From Brachybacterium ginsengisoli (GTDB lineage: Bacteria > Actinomycetota > Actinomycetes > Actinomycetales > Dermabacteraceae), in assembly GCF_002407065.1 (NCBI RefSeq), contig NZ_CP023564.1, positions 2,356,001-2,420,000 on the forward strand: a DNA stretch of 64,000 nucleotides, written 5' to 3'. Positions within the stretch are counted from its first letter, which is position 1, and every line of letters begins with the position of its first letter. The notes beneath the pieces were generated by a model, which did not search any database, was not told the DNA's origin, and saw nothing but the letters and a program-made list of their open reading frames with translations. Below, one piece after another: positions 1-9,258 of this stretch. The translations under genes and the position numbers were made by a program.

Positions 1-1064
1 CCGTCGCGGCGAGCGACCTCGATCCTACCCGGAACAGGCACGGCTGACTGACCGTGCCATGAGACCACCAGGGCGTCGAGGGCCAGCACCTGCCGTCGCA
101 GCAGGGATTTCGTCGAGCCTCCCTGCTCCGTAGTGCGGATTGTGCGGTCAGCGGAACGTGAGGCGTCGCGCAGCACGCGGGTGCGCACCGGGGCCGGCGC
201 GAGCGCCAGGGCATGCACGTCCAGCAGCAGCAGGTCCCTCTCCTCGCGGAGCTCGCCGCCGTCCCGGCGCAGCGCCTCCAGCAGGGCGGTCGCCTCGTCA
301 TCGAGATGGTCGGCGTCGGCGGCGACGAGGTCGGCGGTGCGGGCGAGGTTCTCGTCGATCTGCTCCCCGAGGATCTCCCGCAGCAGGGGCAGCGCCCGAT
401 GACGCACCCTGGAGCGCAGCAGCGTCTCGTCGGCGTTCATCGGATCCTCCCACCAGTCCAGGTCATGGATCCGGCAGATCTCTTCGGTGTCCTCCCGACG
501 CAGCGCGGTGGTCTCGTCCCGCCCGCTGCCCAGGAAGGGGCGCAGCAGGGCCCCGCGGGACCGCGGGATCCCGGCCAGCGCCCGGGGGCCGCCGCCGCGG
601 GCGAGCCCCATCAGCACCTGCTCGGCCTGGTCGTCCAGGGTGTGCGCCATGAGCAGCGCGAGGGCCCCGCGCTCCTCGCGCAGGCTCTCGAGGGCCGCGT
701 GGCGCACGGTGCGGGCGGCGTTCTCGAGGCCACCGGGGGCCTCGTGGTCCACCCGGACGGCGAGGATGTGGGCCTCGGCCCCGAGGCGCTCGGCCTGGAC
801 CAGCGCTCGCTCGGCGACCTCGGCGGAGCCCTCCTGCAGCCCGTGGTCGACGATCGCGGCCTCGGTCTCCAGGCCCATCCGCGAGCCCACCCAGACCGTG
901 GTCGCGAGAAGCGCGAGGGAGTCCGCTCCCCCGCTGAGACCGACCACCAGCCGGGGCGCGGTGCGGCCCACGGCGGTCTCGTCGGCGAGCAGCTCGAGGC
1001 GGGCGGCGAGCGCGGCGCGCACGGCGGTGCGGGCGCGGGCGACGACGGGCGGCGGGCCGGCCAT
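1..1064 (-). CDS. tilS: tRNA(Ile)-lysidine synthase TilS (3' end cut by window edge)
   Basis: Ligates lysine to C34 of the tRNA-Ile CAU anticodon so that it reads AUA; cytoplasmic and essential in most bacteria. The PP-loop ATP-binding motif SGGADSLAL lies at about residues 44-52, followed by the conserved VDHGLQ segment. The last visible residues (SWHGQSAVPVPG, then a basic run) match the usual TilS C-terminus, so only a few codons are likely missing; no stop is reached by base 1. The start ATG overlaps the dacB stop (TGATG), so the two are translationally coupled. In actinobacteria hpt and ftsH usually follow, which would lie left of this window (inference). Confidence 0.93.
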   Translation of the reverse strand, partial: MAGPPPVVARARTAVRAALAARLELLADETAVGRTAPRLVVGLSGGADSLALLATTVWVGSRMGLETEAAIVDHGLQEGSAEVAERALVQAERLGAEAHILAVRVDHEAPGGLENAARTVRHAALESLREERGALALLMAHTLDDQAEQVLMGLARGGGPRALAGIPRSRGALLRPFLGSGRDETTALRREDTEEICRIHDLDWWEDPMNADETLLRSRVRHRALPLLREILGEQIDENLARTADLVAADADHLDDEATALLEALRRDGGELREERDLLLLDVHALALAPAPVRTRVLRDASRSADRTIRTTEQGGSTKSLLRRQVLALDALVVSWHGQSAVPVPGRIEVARRD

Positions 1065-2473
1065 CAGTCGACCTGCACGATCTCGGCGGCCACCGCGTCG
1101 ACCGCGGCGCGGGCGTCGTCCGCATCGGCCCCGTCGAAGCCGTGGACCACGATCGAGTAGCCGACCGTGCGCCCGTCGGGCAGCACCGCGACCCCCGCCA
1201 GCGTCGCCGCCCCGCCGAGATATCCGGTCTTGCCGCGCACGAGCCCGTCGGCGTCCTCGGTGCCCGCCGCATCGAAGCGCTCGGCGAGGGTGCCCGTGAG
1301 CCCGGCGATCGGCACGTCGAACAGGATCTGCTCCAGGGCGGGCACCTCGCCGGAGGCGACCTCGGCGAGGACGGCGGAGAGCAGGGCGGGCGGCACGCGG
1401 TCGTCCCGGGAGAGCCCGGAGCCGTCGCGGATCGAGAGGTCGGCGATGACCTCCGGAGCGACGCCGATCTCCTCGGCGAGGTCCCGGATCTCCGCCTCGA
1501 CCGCGGCGGCGGCACCGGCAGGGGTCGTCTCCTCGCCCCGTGACAGCGCCACCAGGTGCGCGAGCAGCTCGGCGGTGGTGTTGTCGGAGATCTGCAGGGT
1601 GTGGCGGACGATCTCGGCGATCGGCTCGGAGCTGATCTGGACGCTGGGAGCGCCCTCGGGCGCCCCGGCCTCGGAGATCTCGCCGGTCACGGTGAGTCCG
1701 GCCTCGCCGAGCAGCGAGGCGAAGCGCTCGGCGGCGTCATGCGCGGGGGTGGCGGACTTGGGACCGTACTGCTCGCCGTCCAGCCAGCCCTCGTCCAGCG
1801 CGAGGGCGGAGGTGGGCGTCACCCAGCCGCCCGCCCGGCCGTTGCCGCCCCAGGCGGGGTTCTCGCCGCCGACGAGATGGCCCGCATCCAGCGCGACCCT
1901 CACCTCGGAGGTCCCCTGCTCCTCGGCGAGATCCGCCGTCCTGCCGGCGAGCTCGCGCAGGTCCTCGACCGTGAGAGTCATGTCACCGCCGCCGACGAGG
2001 GTGACCACACCGTCCTGGACGGTCGCGCGCGTGGTGAGCACCTCGTCCCCGGAGTACTGCCGCAGCACGGCGGCGGCGGTGAGCAGCTTCAGGGTCGAGG
2101 CCGGGACGAGAGCCGTGGCGGCGTCGCGCTCGGCGACCGGCTCACCGGTCCCCGCGTCGACGACGCTGAAGGCCAGCCCTCCCGCGACCACCGGCAGATC
2201 CGCGTGGGAGGACATCCGTTCCTCGAGGTCATCGGCGGAGTCCGCGACCCCCGCGGCGGGTGCCGTCGAGTGGCTCTCCTCGGCGCCGACGCGCGCCCAG
2301 TCCTCGGCGGCCGCCCGCGGTCCGAAGGCCGGGCCCTGCTCCTCATGGCGCACGGTGAGGAAGCCGGGGAAGGCGTCGGTGAGATCACCGAGCACGTAGA
2401 AGCTCGTCGGCACCACGGCGCACATCACGATGGCCGTGGTGCGCCACATCCGCTCGATTGCGCTCGCTCCCAT
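1064..2473 (-). CDS. dacB: D-alanyl-D-alanine carboxypeptidase/endopeptidase (PBP4, peptidase S13)
   Basis: Trims or cleaves peptidoglycan cross-links outside the membrane. An N-terminal membrane or signal segment (about residues 10-28) is followed by the three penicillin-binding motifs: SxxK as STLK near residue 126, SxN as SDN in ISDNTTAE, and KTG in RGKTGYLGG. About 469 aa, normal for S13 enzymes. I chose ATG 2473 over the in-frame GTG at 2482 because a TATCGT -10 box on the minus strand ends 7 nt before it, which suggests a leaderless message. The gene is divergent from ppa and overlaps tilS by one base. Confidence 0.92.
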   Translation of the reverse strand: MGASAIERMWRTTAIVMCAVVPTSFYVLGDLTDAFPGFLTVRHEEQGPAFGPRAAAEDWARVGAEESHSTAPAAGVADSADDLEERMSSHADLPVVAGGLAFSVVDAGTGEPVAERDAATALVPASTLKLLTAAAVLRQYSGDEVLTTRATVQDGVVTLVGGGDMTLTVEDLRELAGRTADLAEEQGTSEVRVALDAGHLVGGENPAWGGNGRAGGWVTPTSALALDEGWLDGEQYGPKSATPAHDAAERFASLLGEAGLTVTGEISEAGAPEGAPSVQISSEPIAEIVRHTLQISDNTTAELLAHLVALSRGEETTPAGAAAAVEAEIRDLAEEIGVAPEVIADLSIRDGSGLSRDDRVPPALLSAVLAEVASGEVPALEQILFDVPIAGLTGTLAERFDAAGTEDADGLVRGKTGYLGGAATLAGVAVLPDGRTVGYSIVVHGFDGADADDARAAVDAVAAEIVQVD

Positions 2474-2480
2474 GGTGCCC

Positions 2481-2486
2481 ACGATA
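2481..2486 (-). promoter_or_regulatory. -10 box of dacB (leaderless)
   Basis: TATCGT on the minus strand, then 7 nt, then the dacB ATG at 2473. No Shine-Dalgarno sequence is present. The call rests on the motif and spacing only. Confidence 0.4.
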
Positions 2487-2541
2487 TGGTGTCACGGTCT
2501 TGACCAGTGGCCCTCAGGGCCGGAGCAATGGAGCCGCTGTC

Positions 2542-3054
2542 GTGGAATTCGACGTGACCATCGAGATCCCTCGCGGAAATCGCAACAAGTATGAGGTGGA
2601 CCACCACAACGGCCGCATCCGTCTGGACCGGATGCTGTTCACCGCCACCCGCTACCCGGACGATTACGGCTTCATCGAGGGCACCCTCGGTGAGGACGGC
2701 GACCCGCTGGACTGCCTCGTGCTGCTCGAGGAGCCCACGTTCCCGGGCTGCCTGATCCGCTGCCGCGCCCTGGGCATGTTCCGCATGCGCGACGAGGCCG
2801 GCGGCGACGACAAGATCGTGGCGGTCCCCGTCGGCGACCGCCGCCAGGTGCGCCGCCAGGAGCTGACCGACGTCTCCGAGTTCCACCGCCTGGAGATCCA
2901 GCACTTCTTCGAGGTCTACAAGGACCTCGAGCCCGGCAAGAGCGTCGAGGGCGCCCACTGGGAGGGCCGCAGCGACGCGGAGGCGGAGATCCGCCGCTCC
3001 TACCAGCGCGCCGTCGGCACCGAGCACGCGAACGACTTCACGCAGGAGGTCTGA
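2542..3054 (+). CDS. ppa: inorganic pyrophosphatase
   Basis: Hydrolyses pyrophosphate to drive biosynthetic reactions; soluble Mg-dependent family I enzyme. Starts [20 protein letters not shown], typical of actinobacterial Ppa, and carries the metal-binding signature EDGDPLD around residues 52-58. At 170 aa it matches the family length. The GTG at 2542 is chosen because family homology begins exactly there; an upstream in-frame ATG would add 28 unrelated residues. GGAG lies about 9 nt upstream. The neighbourhood ppa / dacB / tilS is conserved in actinobacteria. A 12-bp hairpin follows the gene. Confidence 0.95.
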   Translation: MEFDVTIEIPRGNRNKYEVDHHNGRIRLDRMLFTATRYPDDYGFIEGTLGEDGDPLDCLVLLEEPTFPGCLIRCRALGMFRMRDEAGGDDKIVAVPVGDRRQVRRQELTDVSEFHRLEIQHFFEVYKDLEPGKSVEGAHWEGRSDAEAEIRRSYQRAVGTEHANDFTQEV

Positions 3055-3095
3055 GCCGACAGGTCCGCACGCCGCGGACCCCGCTCCGACCGAGT

Positions 3096-3131
3096 ACGAC
3101 GGGCCGGCCCCCTCGGGGACCGGCCCGTCGT
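3096..3131. terminator. bidirectional hairpin between ppa and the EcsC-like gene
   Basis: Perfect 12-bp stem, ACGACGGGCCGG (3096-3107) with CCGGCCCGTCGT (3120-3131), and no U-tract. It sits in the 114-bp convergent gap, so it can serve both genes. Confidence 0.7.
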
Positions 3132-3168
3132 GCTGTCACCGCCCGTCGGCGGCCATGGGCCGGGGTGC

Positions 3169-3909
3169 TCAGCCGTCGAGCTGCGCGCGGTCCCCGCCGG
3201 TCTCACCCTCCAGGGTGGTCCCGTGGGCGAAGATCTCGAGCATCGCCTCGACCACGGACCGGGACACCGACCGGGCACCGAAGCCGCCGATCGCCGCGCC
3301 GATGCCGAAGGGCAGGAGCCGGGCGAACCACAGGGTGCCCGTGCGTTTCACCACCCGACGGCGCACGTAGCGGGAGATCTGCTTGCTGACCAGGCCCGGC
3401 AGGAAGCCGCCGCGGCCGCCGAGCACGGCGTTCCACTGCAGGCCCTGCTTGCCCATCGTCCTGCCGATGATCTCGGTTCCGCGCTCACCGCTGAGCACCG
3501 CCATCAGCACGAGCCGGCGGGTGCTGCGGTCGGACATGTCCACGCCGTGGATGTCCGCGGCGGCGAGGGTGAGGAAGGCGCAGGCCTCCGCGAAGGTGAT
3601 GCCCTCCCCGACCGTGAGGCCCATGGCGGCCGCGGTGCCCAGCCCCGGCAGGGCGGCGACGCCGCCGATCCCGGCACCGGTCAGCGTCATGAGGTTCGTG
3701 AATCGCTTCGTGACGTGCTCGAGCAGCTGGCGCTCGGACGCATCCGGCTGCTTGGCCCGCAGCTTCTGCACGTAGCTGCGGGCGAGCGGCGCCTGGATCT
3801 TGAGCGCGGCATCGAGCGCGGAGAGCCAGCGTTCGTCGATCTGTTCGACGAACTCGCCGTCCTCGGTCAGCTCGCTCTGCTGGATGGGCTGGTCGCTCTG
3901 AGCCACCAT
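3169..3909 (-). CDS. conserved actinobacterial protein, EcsC-like
   Basis: A 246-aa protein of unknown function. An N-terminal helical, charged part (residues 1-80) is followed by glycine/alanine-rich hydrophobic stretches (LTGAGIGGVAALPGLGTAAA at about 93-112, and a second near 215-230) that could enter or lie on the membrane. This pattern resembles the EcsC family, but I cannot confirm it without a profile search. ACGGAG precedes the ATG. It ends head-on towards ppa with a shared hairpin and lies downstream of def on the same strand, 66 nt away. Confidence 0.6.
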   Translation of the reverse strand: MVAQSDQPIQQSELTEDGEFVEQIDERWLSALDAALKIQAPLARSYVQKLRAKQPDASERQLLEHVTKRFTNLMTLTGAGIGGVAALPGLGTAAAMGLTVGEGITFAEACAFLTLAAADIHGVDMSDRSTRRLVLMAVLSGERGTEIIGRTMGKQGLQWNAVLGGRGGFLPGLVSKQISRYVRRRVVKRTGTLWFARLLPFGIGAAIGGFGARSVSRSVVEAMLEIFAHGTTLEGETGGDRAQLDG

Positions 3910-3975
3910 GTGCTCCGTTCTGTCGGGTCGTGAACAGGGTCAAGCTACAGCGTCGGACCGGGACCGCCCCGGGCG

Positions 3976-4659
3976 TCAGCCGATCGACACCTCGCCGGGG
4001 GCGAGATCGGCGATCTCTCCGGTCAGTCCGAGCCGACGGACGGCCTCGCCGAGGTCGCCGTAGTGGGAGCCGTAGGCGGAGTCGATGAAGGAGCGGGGCA
4101 CGGACAGGTCGTGGCAGAGCGTCCCGGCCAGGTGGTCGGTCTCGTGCTGGAAGATCCGAGCGGTCCAGCCCTCGTGCTCCTCGTCGATCTCCTCGAGCGC
4201 TCCGCCCGGCAGCAGCTCGGTCCCGCGCAGGCGCACCCTGCGCGATCGCGGCACGATCGACTGCCATCCGTCCACGGAGAGGCAGCCTTCGAAGGCGAAG
4301 ACCTTCCGGGTGCCGAGCGGCTCGACCACCGGGTCGAGCAGGGCCCGCAGAGCGAGCGGTCGGCGCTCCAGCAGGTCGTCGTCCTCGTCCTCCCCCGGTT
4401 CGCTCGCGAAGCCGTCCTCGACGACGTAGAAGCTCAGCGGCAGGCCCACCTGCGGAGCGGCGAGCCCCACCCCGGGCGCCTCGCGCATCGTGATGGTCAT
4501 CGCCTGGGCCAGCTCGAGCAGCAGCTCGACGTCGATCCGCCCGCGGGCGGCCACCGCGCGGCGGCGCAGGGCGGGGTGACCCGCCTGCACGATCTTCAGG
4601 GGATCGGTCTCCTTCGCACGGCGGTCGAGGATCTTCCGGGTCAGCTCGTTGATGTCCAC
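3976..4659 (-). CDS. def: peptide deformylase
   Basis: Removes the formyl group from N-terminal Met of nascent proteins; Fe/Zn enzyme. The three family motifs are present in order: GVGLAAPQ, EGCLS and QHETDH (metal ligands Cys and two His). 227 aa from the GTG at 4659; longer in-frame starts exist upstream but add a low-complexity arginine-rich stretch outside the family. The protein has an acidic insertion (GEDEDDD) between motifs 1 and 2. Transcribed away from the ABC ATPase gene, across a 301-bp divergent gap. Confidence 0.92.
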   Translation of the reverse strand: MDINELTRKILDRRAKETDPLKIVQAGHPALRRRAVAARGRIDVELLLELAQAMTITMREAPGVGLAAPQVGLPLSFYVVEDGFASEPGEDEDDDLLERRPLALRALLDPVVEPLGTRKVFAFEGCLSVDGWQSIVPRSRRVRLRGTELLPGGALEEIDEEHEGWTARIFQHETDHLAGTLCHDLSVPRSFIDSAYGSHYGDLGEAVRRLGLTGEIADLAPGEVSIG

Positions 4660-4845
4660 CGCCCCAGTATCCCGCAGCGGGCCCCGCCCATCTCTCCGGA
4701 GCCCCGCCGATCGCCGCTCCTGCGCTCCACCGGCGACCGGCCCCTCGACGTCCCGGAGCCCGCGTCTCACCCCTCCCGGGAGGCGGTCCGTCCCGAGACA
4801 TGAGACACACGCGGCATAGATCACGCCGGGGCCGGGGAGCTGGGC

Positions 4846-4877
4846 TATAGTTCTGCGAGCCGGTGCGAGGGAGCACC
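4846..4877 (+). promoter_or_regulatory. probable promoter and dyad upstream of the MsiK-type ATPase
   Basis: A TATAGT -10 box at 4846-4851 is followed just past the expected start point by an inverted repeat GGTGC-N6-GCACC (4862-4877). The 5' leader would be about 100 nt and ends with AAGGAGA 8 nt before the ATG. The dyad could be an operator or an mRNA hairpin. I see no convincing -35 element. The rest of the 301-bp divergent gap (4660-4960) shows no gene. Confidence 0.4.
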
Positions 4878-4960
4878 CCCGTGGGAACGACGTCGGGCCG
4901 GCCGCTCATCACTTCACAACGGACCGTCCGGCACGTACCTGCCGGTGAAGGAGAACCACC

Positions 4961-6046
<1,086 letters not shown>

Positions 6047-6063
6047 TCTCCCCGCAGCACCGC

Positions 6064-6099
6064 GCGACGGGCGTCCGGCATCTGCCGGGCGCCCGTCGC
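6064..6099 (+). terminator. hairpin terminator after the MsiK-type gene
   Basis: About 16 bp of pairing: GCGACGGGCG with CGCCCGTCGC, extended by a G-U pair and CCGGC/GCCGG, with a 4-nt loop. It starts 18 nt after the stop and has no U-tract. Confidence 0.75.
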
Positions 6100-6205
6100 C
6101 GTTCCCCGCCTCCCGGACGTGGGCGGAAGGTGACCTTCGCGTCGAGATGACGTGAAATCTCGTCCGCACCGTGCGAAGCTCCCCGGCACAGGAGACAATG
6201 TCGTC

Positions 6206-7447
6206 ATGGCACCCCTGGAGATCACCGCGTCCCGCGCAGATCCGGCCCTGCTGGACCTGCCCTGGGAGCAGCCGCTGGAGCAGTGGCCCGACGAGATCCT
6301 CGCCGCCCTCCCCCGCGGCATCTCTCGTCACGTCGTGCGGTTCGCGCGCGTCTCGGGCCGGGTCCTCGCCATCAAGGAGATCTCCCGCGACCTCGCCCAG
6401 CGCGAGTACGACATGCTGCGCGTGCTGGGACGGATGGAGATCCCCTGCGTCGAGCCCTTCGCGGTCGTCTCGGGCCGCACCTCGCCCACCGGCGATCCGC
6501 TGGACGCCGTCCTGATCACCCGGCACCTGCAGTTCTCCCTGCCCTACCGGGCCGTCTTCAGCCAGGTCTCGCGCCAGGACACCGCCCACCGCCTGCTCGA
6601 CGCACTGGCGGTCCTGCTGGTGCGCCTGCACCTGTCGGGCTTCTACTGGGGCGACGTCTCGCTGTCCAACACCCTCTTCCGTCGTGATGCGGGCGCCTTC
6701 GCCGCCTATCTCGTCGACGTGGAGACCGGCTCGCTGCACGAGCAGCTCACCGCCGGTCAGCGCTCGTACGATCTCGACCTGGCGCGGACCAACATCATCG
6801 GCGAGCTGATGGATCTGCAGGCCGGCGACATGTTCGACCCGGAGTCGGATCCGGTCGAGATCGGGGACGACCTGATCTCCCGCTACGAGGAGCTGTGGGA
6901 GGCGCTCACCTCGCGCGAGCGGTTCTCCGCCGACGAGCGCTGGCGGGTCTCCGCACGCATCGAGAAGCTCAACAAGCTGGGCTTCGACGTGGGCGAGCTG
7001 GAGATCACCACAGACCTTGACGGGACCAGCCTCTCGATCATGCCCAAGGTGGTCGACGCCGGCCACCACTCACGCCGTCTGATGCGCCTGACCGGCATCG
7101 ACGCGCAGGAGAACCAGGCCCGCCGCCTGCTGAACGACCTCGATCAGTACCGTGCCGACACCGAGCAGCAGCTCGAGGACGAGGAGTTCGTGGCCCACGA
7201 GTGGCTCCAGCAACAGTACGAGCCGGTGGTCCGGGCGGTCCCCCGATCGATGCGCTCCAAGCTCGAGCCGCCGGAGTTCTTCCACGAGATCCTGGAGCAC
7301 AAGTGGTTCCTCTCGGAGAAGGAGGGCCACGACATCTCCCTCGACGAGACCGTGCGCCACTACATCCTCAACGTCCTCATCCACCGTCCCGATGAGAAGT
7401 CGCTGATCACCACCGAGACCTCGGCCCTGCCGATCTTCGACTCCTGA
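6206..7447 (+). CDS. DUF4032 protein, kinase-like fold
   Basis: A 413-aa cytoplasmic protein. N-terminal residues 1-60 contain the family opening; the middle carries a RIO/lipopolysaccharide-kinase-like segment with KEISRDLAQREYDML (a putative ATP-site Lys and helix-C Glu) and FYWGDVSLSNTLF, which reads like a catalytic loop with Asp and Asn. The C-terminal third is the DUF4032 part. The function is not established; a phosphotransferase role is inference from fold-like motifs. ATG 6206 has AGGAGA about 10 nt upstream; a longer in-frame start at 6152 lacks this. The YczE-like gene follows after 49 nt, probably co-transcribed. Confidence 0.75.
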   Translation: MAPLEITASRADPALLDLPWEQPLEQWPDEILAALPRGISRHVVRFARVSGRVLAIKEISRDLAQREYDMLRVLGRMEIPCVEPFAVVSGRTSPTGDPLDAVLITRHLQFSLPYRAVFSQVSRQDTAHRLLDALAVLLVRLHLSGFYWGDVSLSNTLFRRDAGAFAAYLVDVETGSLHEQLTAGQRSYDLDLARTNIIGELMDLQAGDMFDPESDPVEIGDDLISRYEELWEALTSRERFSADERWRVSARIEKLNKLGFDVGELEITTDLDGTSLSIMPKVVDAGHHSRRLMRLTGIDAQENQARRLLNDLDQYRADTEQQLEDEEFVAHEWLQQQYEPVVRAVPRSMRSKLEPPEFFHEILEHKWFLSEKEGHDISLDETVRHYILNVLIHRPDEKSLITTETSALPIFDS

Positions 7448-7496
7448 GGACGGTCCGCCGCGGGGCCCGGACCCCGCCGAGGGGAGCATCGATCGC

Positions 7497-8204
7497 ATGA
7501 CCCACGGACGTCGACGCACCGCCGTGCGCCTGGACAACCTCTCCCTGCGCGATCAGCTGCGGGTGGACCGCCTGCCGCTGCGCCTGCTGCAGATGATGGT
7601 GGGGCTGACGGGGTTCGGGTTCTCCCTCGCCCTGCTGCTCGAGTCCGGGCTCGGCGGTGCGCCGTGGGACGTCCTGCACGCGGCCCTCGCCGACAGTCTG
7701 GGCCTCACCGTCGGCACCCTCAGCATCAGCGTGAGCTTCGTGCTGCTGCTCGCCTGGATCCCGCTGCGCGAGCGGATCGGGATCGGCACCGTCGCGAACT
7801 CCCTCTGGGTGGGGGTGAGCATCGACCTGGGGATGCTGGTGCTGCCTGCGGCGGGCGGGATCCCCGCAGCGGTGGCGATGATGCTCGGCGGTGTGGTGCT
7901 CAACGGCGTCAGCGGTGCGGTCTATCTCGGTGCGCAGCTCGGTGCCGGGCCTCGTGACGGGCTGATGACCGGACTCGGCAGGGTGCTGGACCGGCCCGTC
8001 GGGCCCGTGCGGATCGCGCTCGAGGTGCTCGTGCTCGCCACCGGAACGCTGCTGGGCGGCCCGCTCGGGCTCGGCACCGTGCTCTATGCGCTCGGCCTCG
8101 GGCCGATCATCCAGCTGACCCTGCCCTACGTGACTCTCCCGGTGCGAGGTCGGGGCGGCGGCGCACCCGCCGTGTCGACGCAGCAGGTCCCGGACCTCGG
8201 CTGA
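7497..8204 (+). CDS. YczE/YyaS/YitT-family integral membrane protein
   Basis: 235 aa with about five hydrophobic spans between residues 30 and 215. Family traits are LGGAPWDVLHAALA after the first span, the GTLSISVSF segment, and the WIPLRERIGIGTVANSLW loop. The physiological role of this family is not settled. The start has GAGGGGAG about 9 nt upstream. It sits directly behind the DUF4032 gene on the same strand and converges on rlmB; the 64-bp gap holds no strong hairpin. Confidence 0.8.
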   Translation: MTHGRRRTAVRLDNLSLRDQLRVDRLPLRLLQMMVGLTGFGFSLALLLESGLGGAPWDVLHAALADSLGLTVGTLSISVSFVLLLAWIPLRERIGIGTVANSLWVGVSIDLGMLVLPAAGGIPAAVAMMLGGVVLNGVSGAVYLGAQLGAGPRDGLMTGLGRVLDRPVGPVRIALEVLVLATGTLLGGPLGLGTVLYALGLGPIIQLTLPYVTLPVRGRGGGAPAVSTQQVPDLG

Positions 8205-8268
8205 CCGGGTCCGGGACGAGTGCGACGGCGGGTGCGCGCCCGGAGCCGGCGACGAACCCGGGAACGGC

Positions 8269-9237
8269 TCAGCGCAGGCCCTGGCCCTCTCGGACCCCGG
8301 AGATCTCGTAGAGGGCGATCGCGGCGGCCACCGAGGCGTTGAGCGACTCAGATCGACCGGCCATCGGGATCGACACCACCTGGTCGCTGATCTCTCGCGC
8401 CAGGCGGGAGAGCCCCTTGCCCTCGGCCCCGACCACCAGGACCGCCGGCTGCGTGCCCAGCTCGAGACCGCGGGTGGTGACGTCGCCCTCGGCATCCAGC
8501 CCGAGCACGAACACGCCCTCCTCCTTCAGCGCGGTCAGGGTGCGGTTGAGGTTGGTGACCTGGGCGACCCGGACGCGGCCGGCCGCACCGGCGGCGACCT
8601 TCCACACGCTCGCGGTCATGGAGACGCTGCGACGCTCGGGCAGGATCACGCCGTGGGCGCCGAAGGCGTCCGCCGAGCGCAGGATGGCGCCCAGGTTCCG
8701 CGGATCGGTGATCCCGTCGAGGGCGACCAGCAGCGGGGGCTCGAACCGGTCCGCGGCCAGGCGCAGCAGCTCGTCCACGCCCGCGTACTCGTAGGGCGGG
8801 ATCGTCAGCGCCACGCCCTGGTGGACGGCGTGGTCGGTCATGCGGTCCATGTCGGTGCGCGAGGCCTCCGCGATCGGCAGACCGCGGGCGGTCGCCAGGC
8901 GCATGATCTCGCGGACCCGCTCATCGGTGTCCAGGCGGAGCATCATCGTCAGCTGGGTGGCGGGCACCTCCTCGCGCAGCGCCTCGAGCACGGCGTTGCG
9001 GCCGGCGACCTGATCGCTGCCGGGCGTCTTGCGGACGCCGCCCTTGCCGCCGCCGCGACGCGGTGCCGCACCGGCCGAGGACGAGGACCCCTTGTACGCC
9101 TTGTGGTTCGGCCGGTCCGCGGCCTTCGGCGTCGGCCCCTTGCCCTCCAGGGCGCGTCGACGCACACCTCCGGACCCGACGGTCGCGCCCTTCTTGCCCT
9201 TTCGCACCGCTCCGCGGCGCGCACTGTTCCCTGCCAT
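8269..9237 (-). CDS. rlmB: 23S rRNA (guanosine-2'-O-)-methyltransferase RlmB / TrmH family
   Basis: SpoU/TrmH-class (knotted fold) RNA methyltransferase, most like RlmB, which methylates G2251 of 23S rRNA. Residues 1-75 form a basic, glycine-rich, low-complexity extension; the substrate-binding domain starts near VAGRNAVLEALRE and the SPOUT domain holds DPRNLGAILRSADAFG, VVGAEGKGLSR and SLNASVAAAIALYE. 322 aa, normal for actinobacterial members. It lies 21 nt behind cysS on the same strand, the usual actinobacterial pairing. A different rRNA or tRNA target cannot be excluded. Confidence 0.9.
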   Translation of the reverse strand: MAGNSARRGAVRKGKKGATVGSGGVRRRALEGKGPTPKAADRPNHKAYKGSSSSAGAAPRRGGGKGGVRKTPGSDQVAGRNAVLEALREEVPATQLTMMLRLDTDERVREIMRLATARGLPIAEASRTDMDRMTDHAVHQGVALTIPPYEYAGVDELLRLAADRFEPPLLVALDGITDPRNLGAILRSADAFGAHGVILPERRSVSMTASVWKVAAGAAGRVRVAQVTNLNRTLTALKEEGVFVLGLDAEGDVTTRGLELGTQPAVLVVGAEGKGLSRLAREISDQVVSIPMAGRSESLNASVAAAIALYEISGVREGQGLR

Positions 9238-9258
9238 CGTTCGTCTCCTCAGTCCTGC

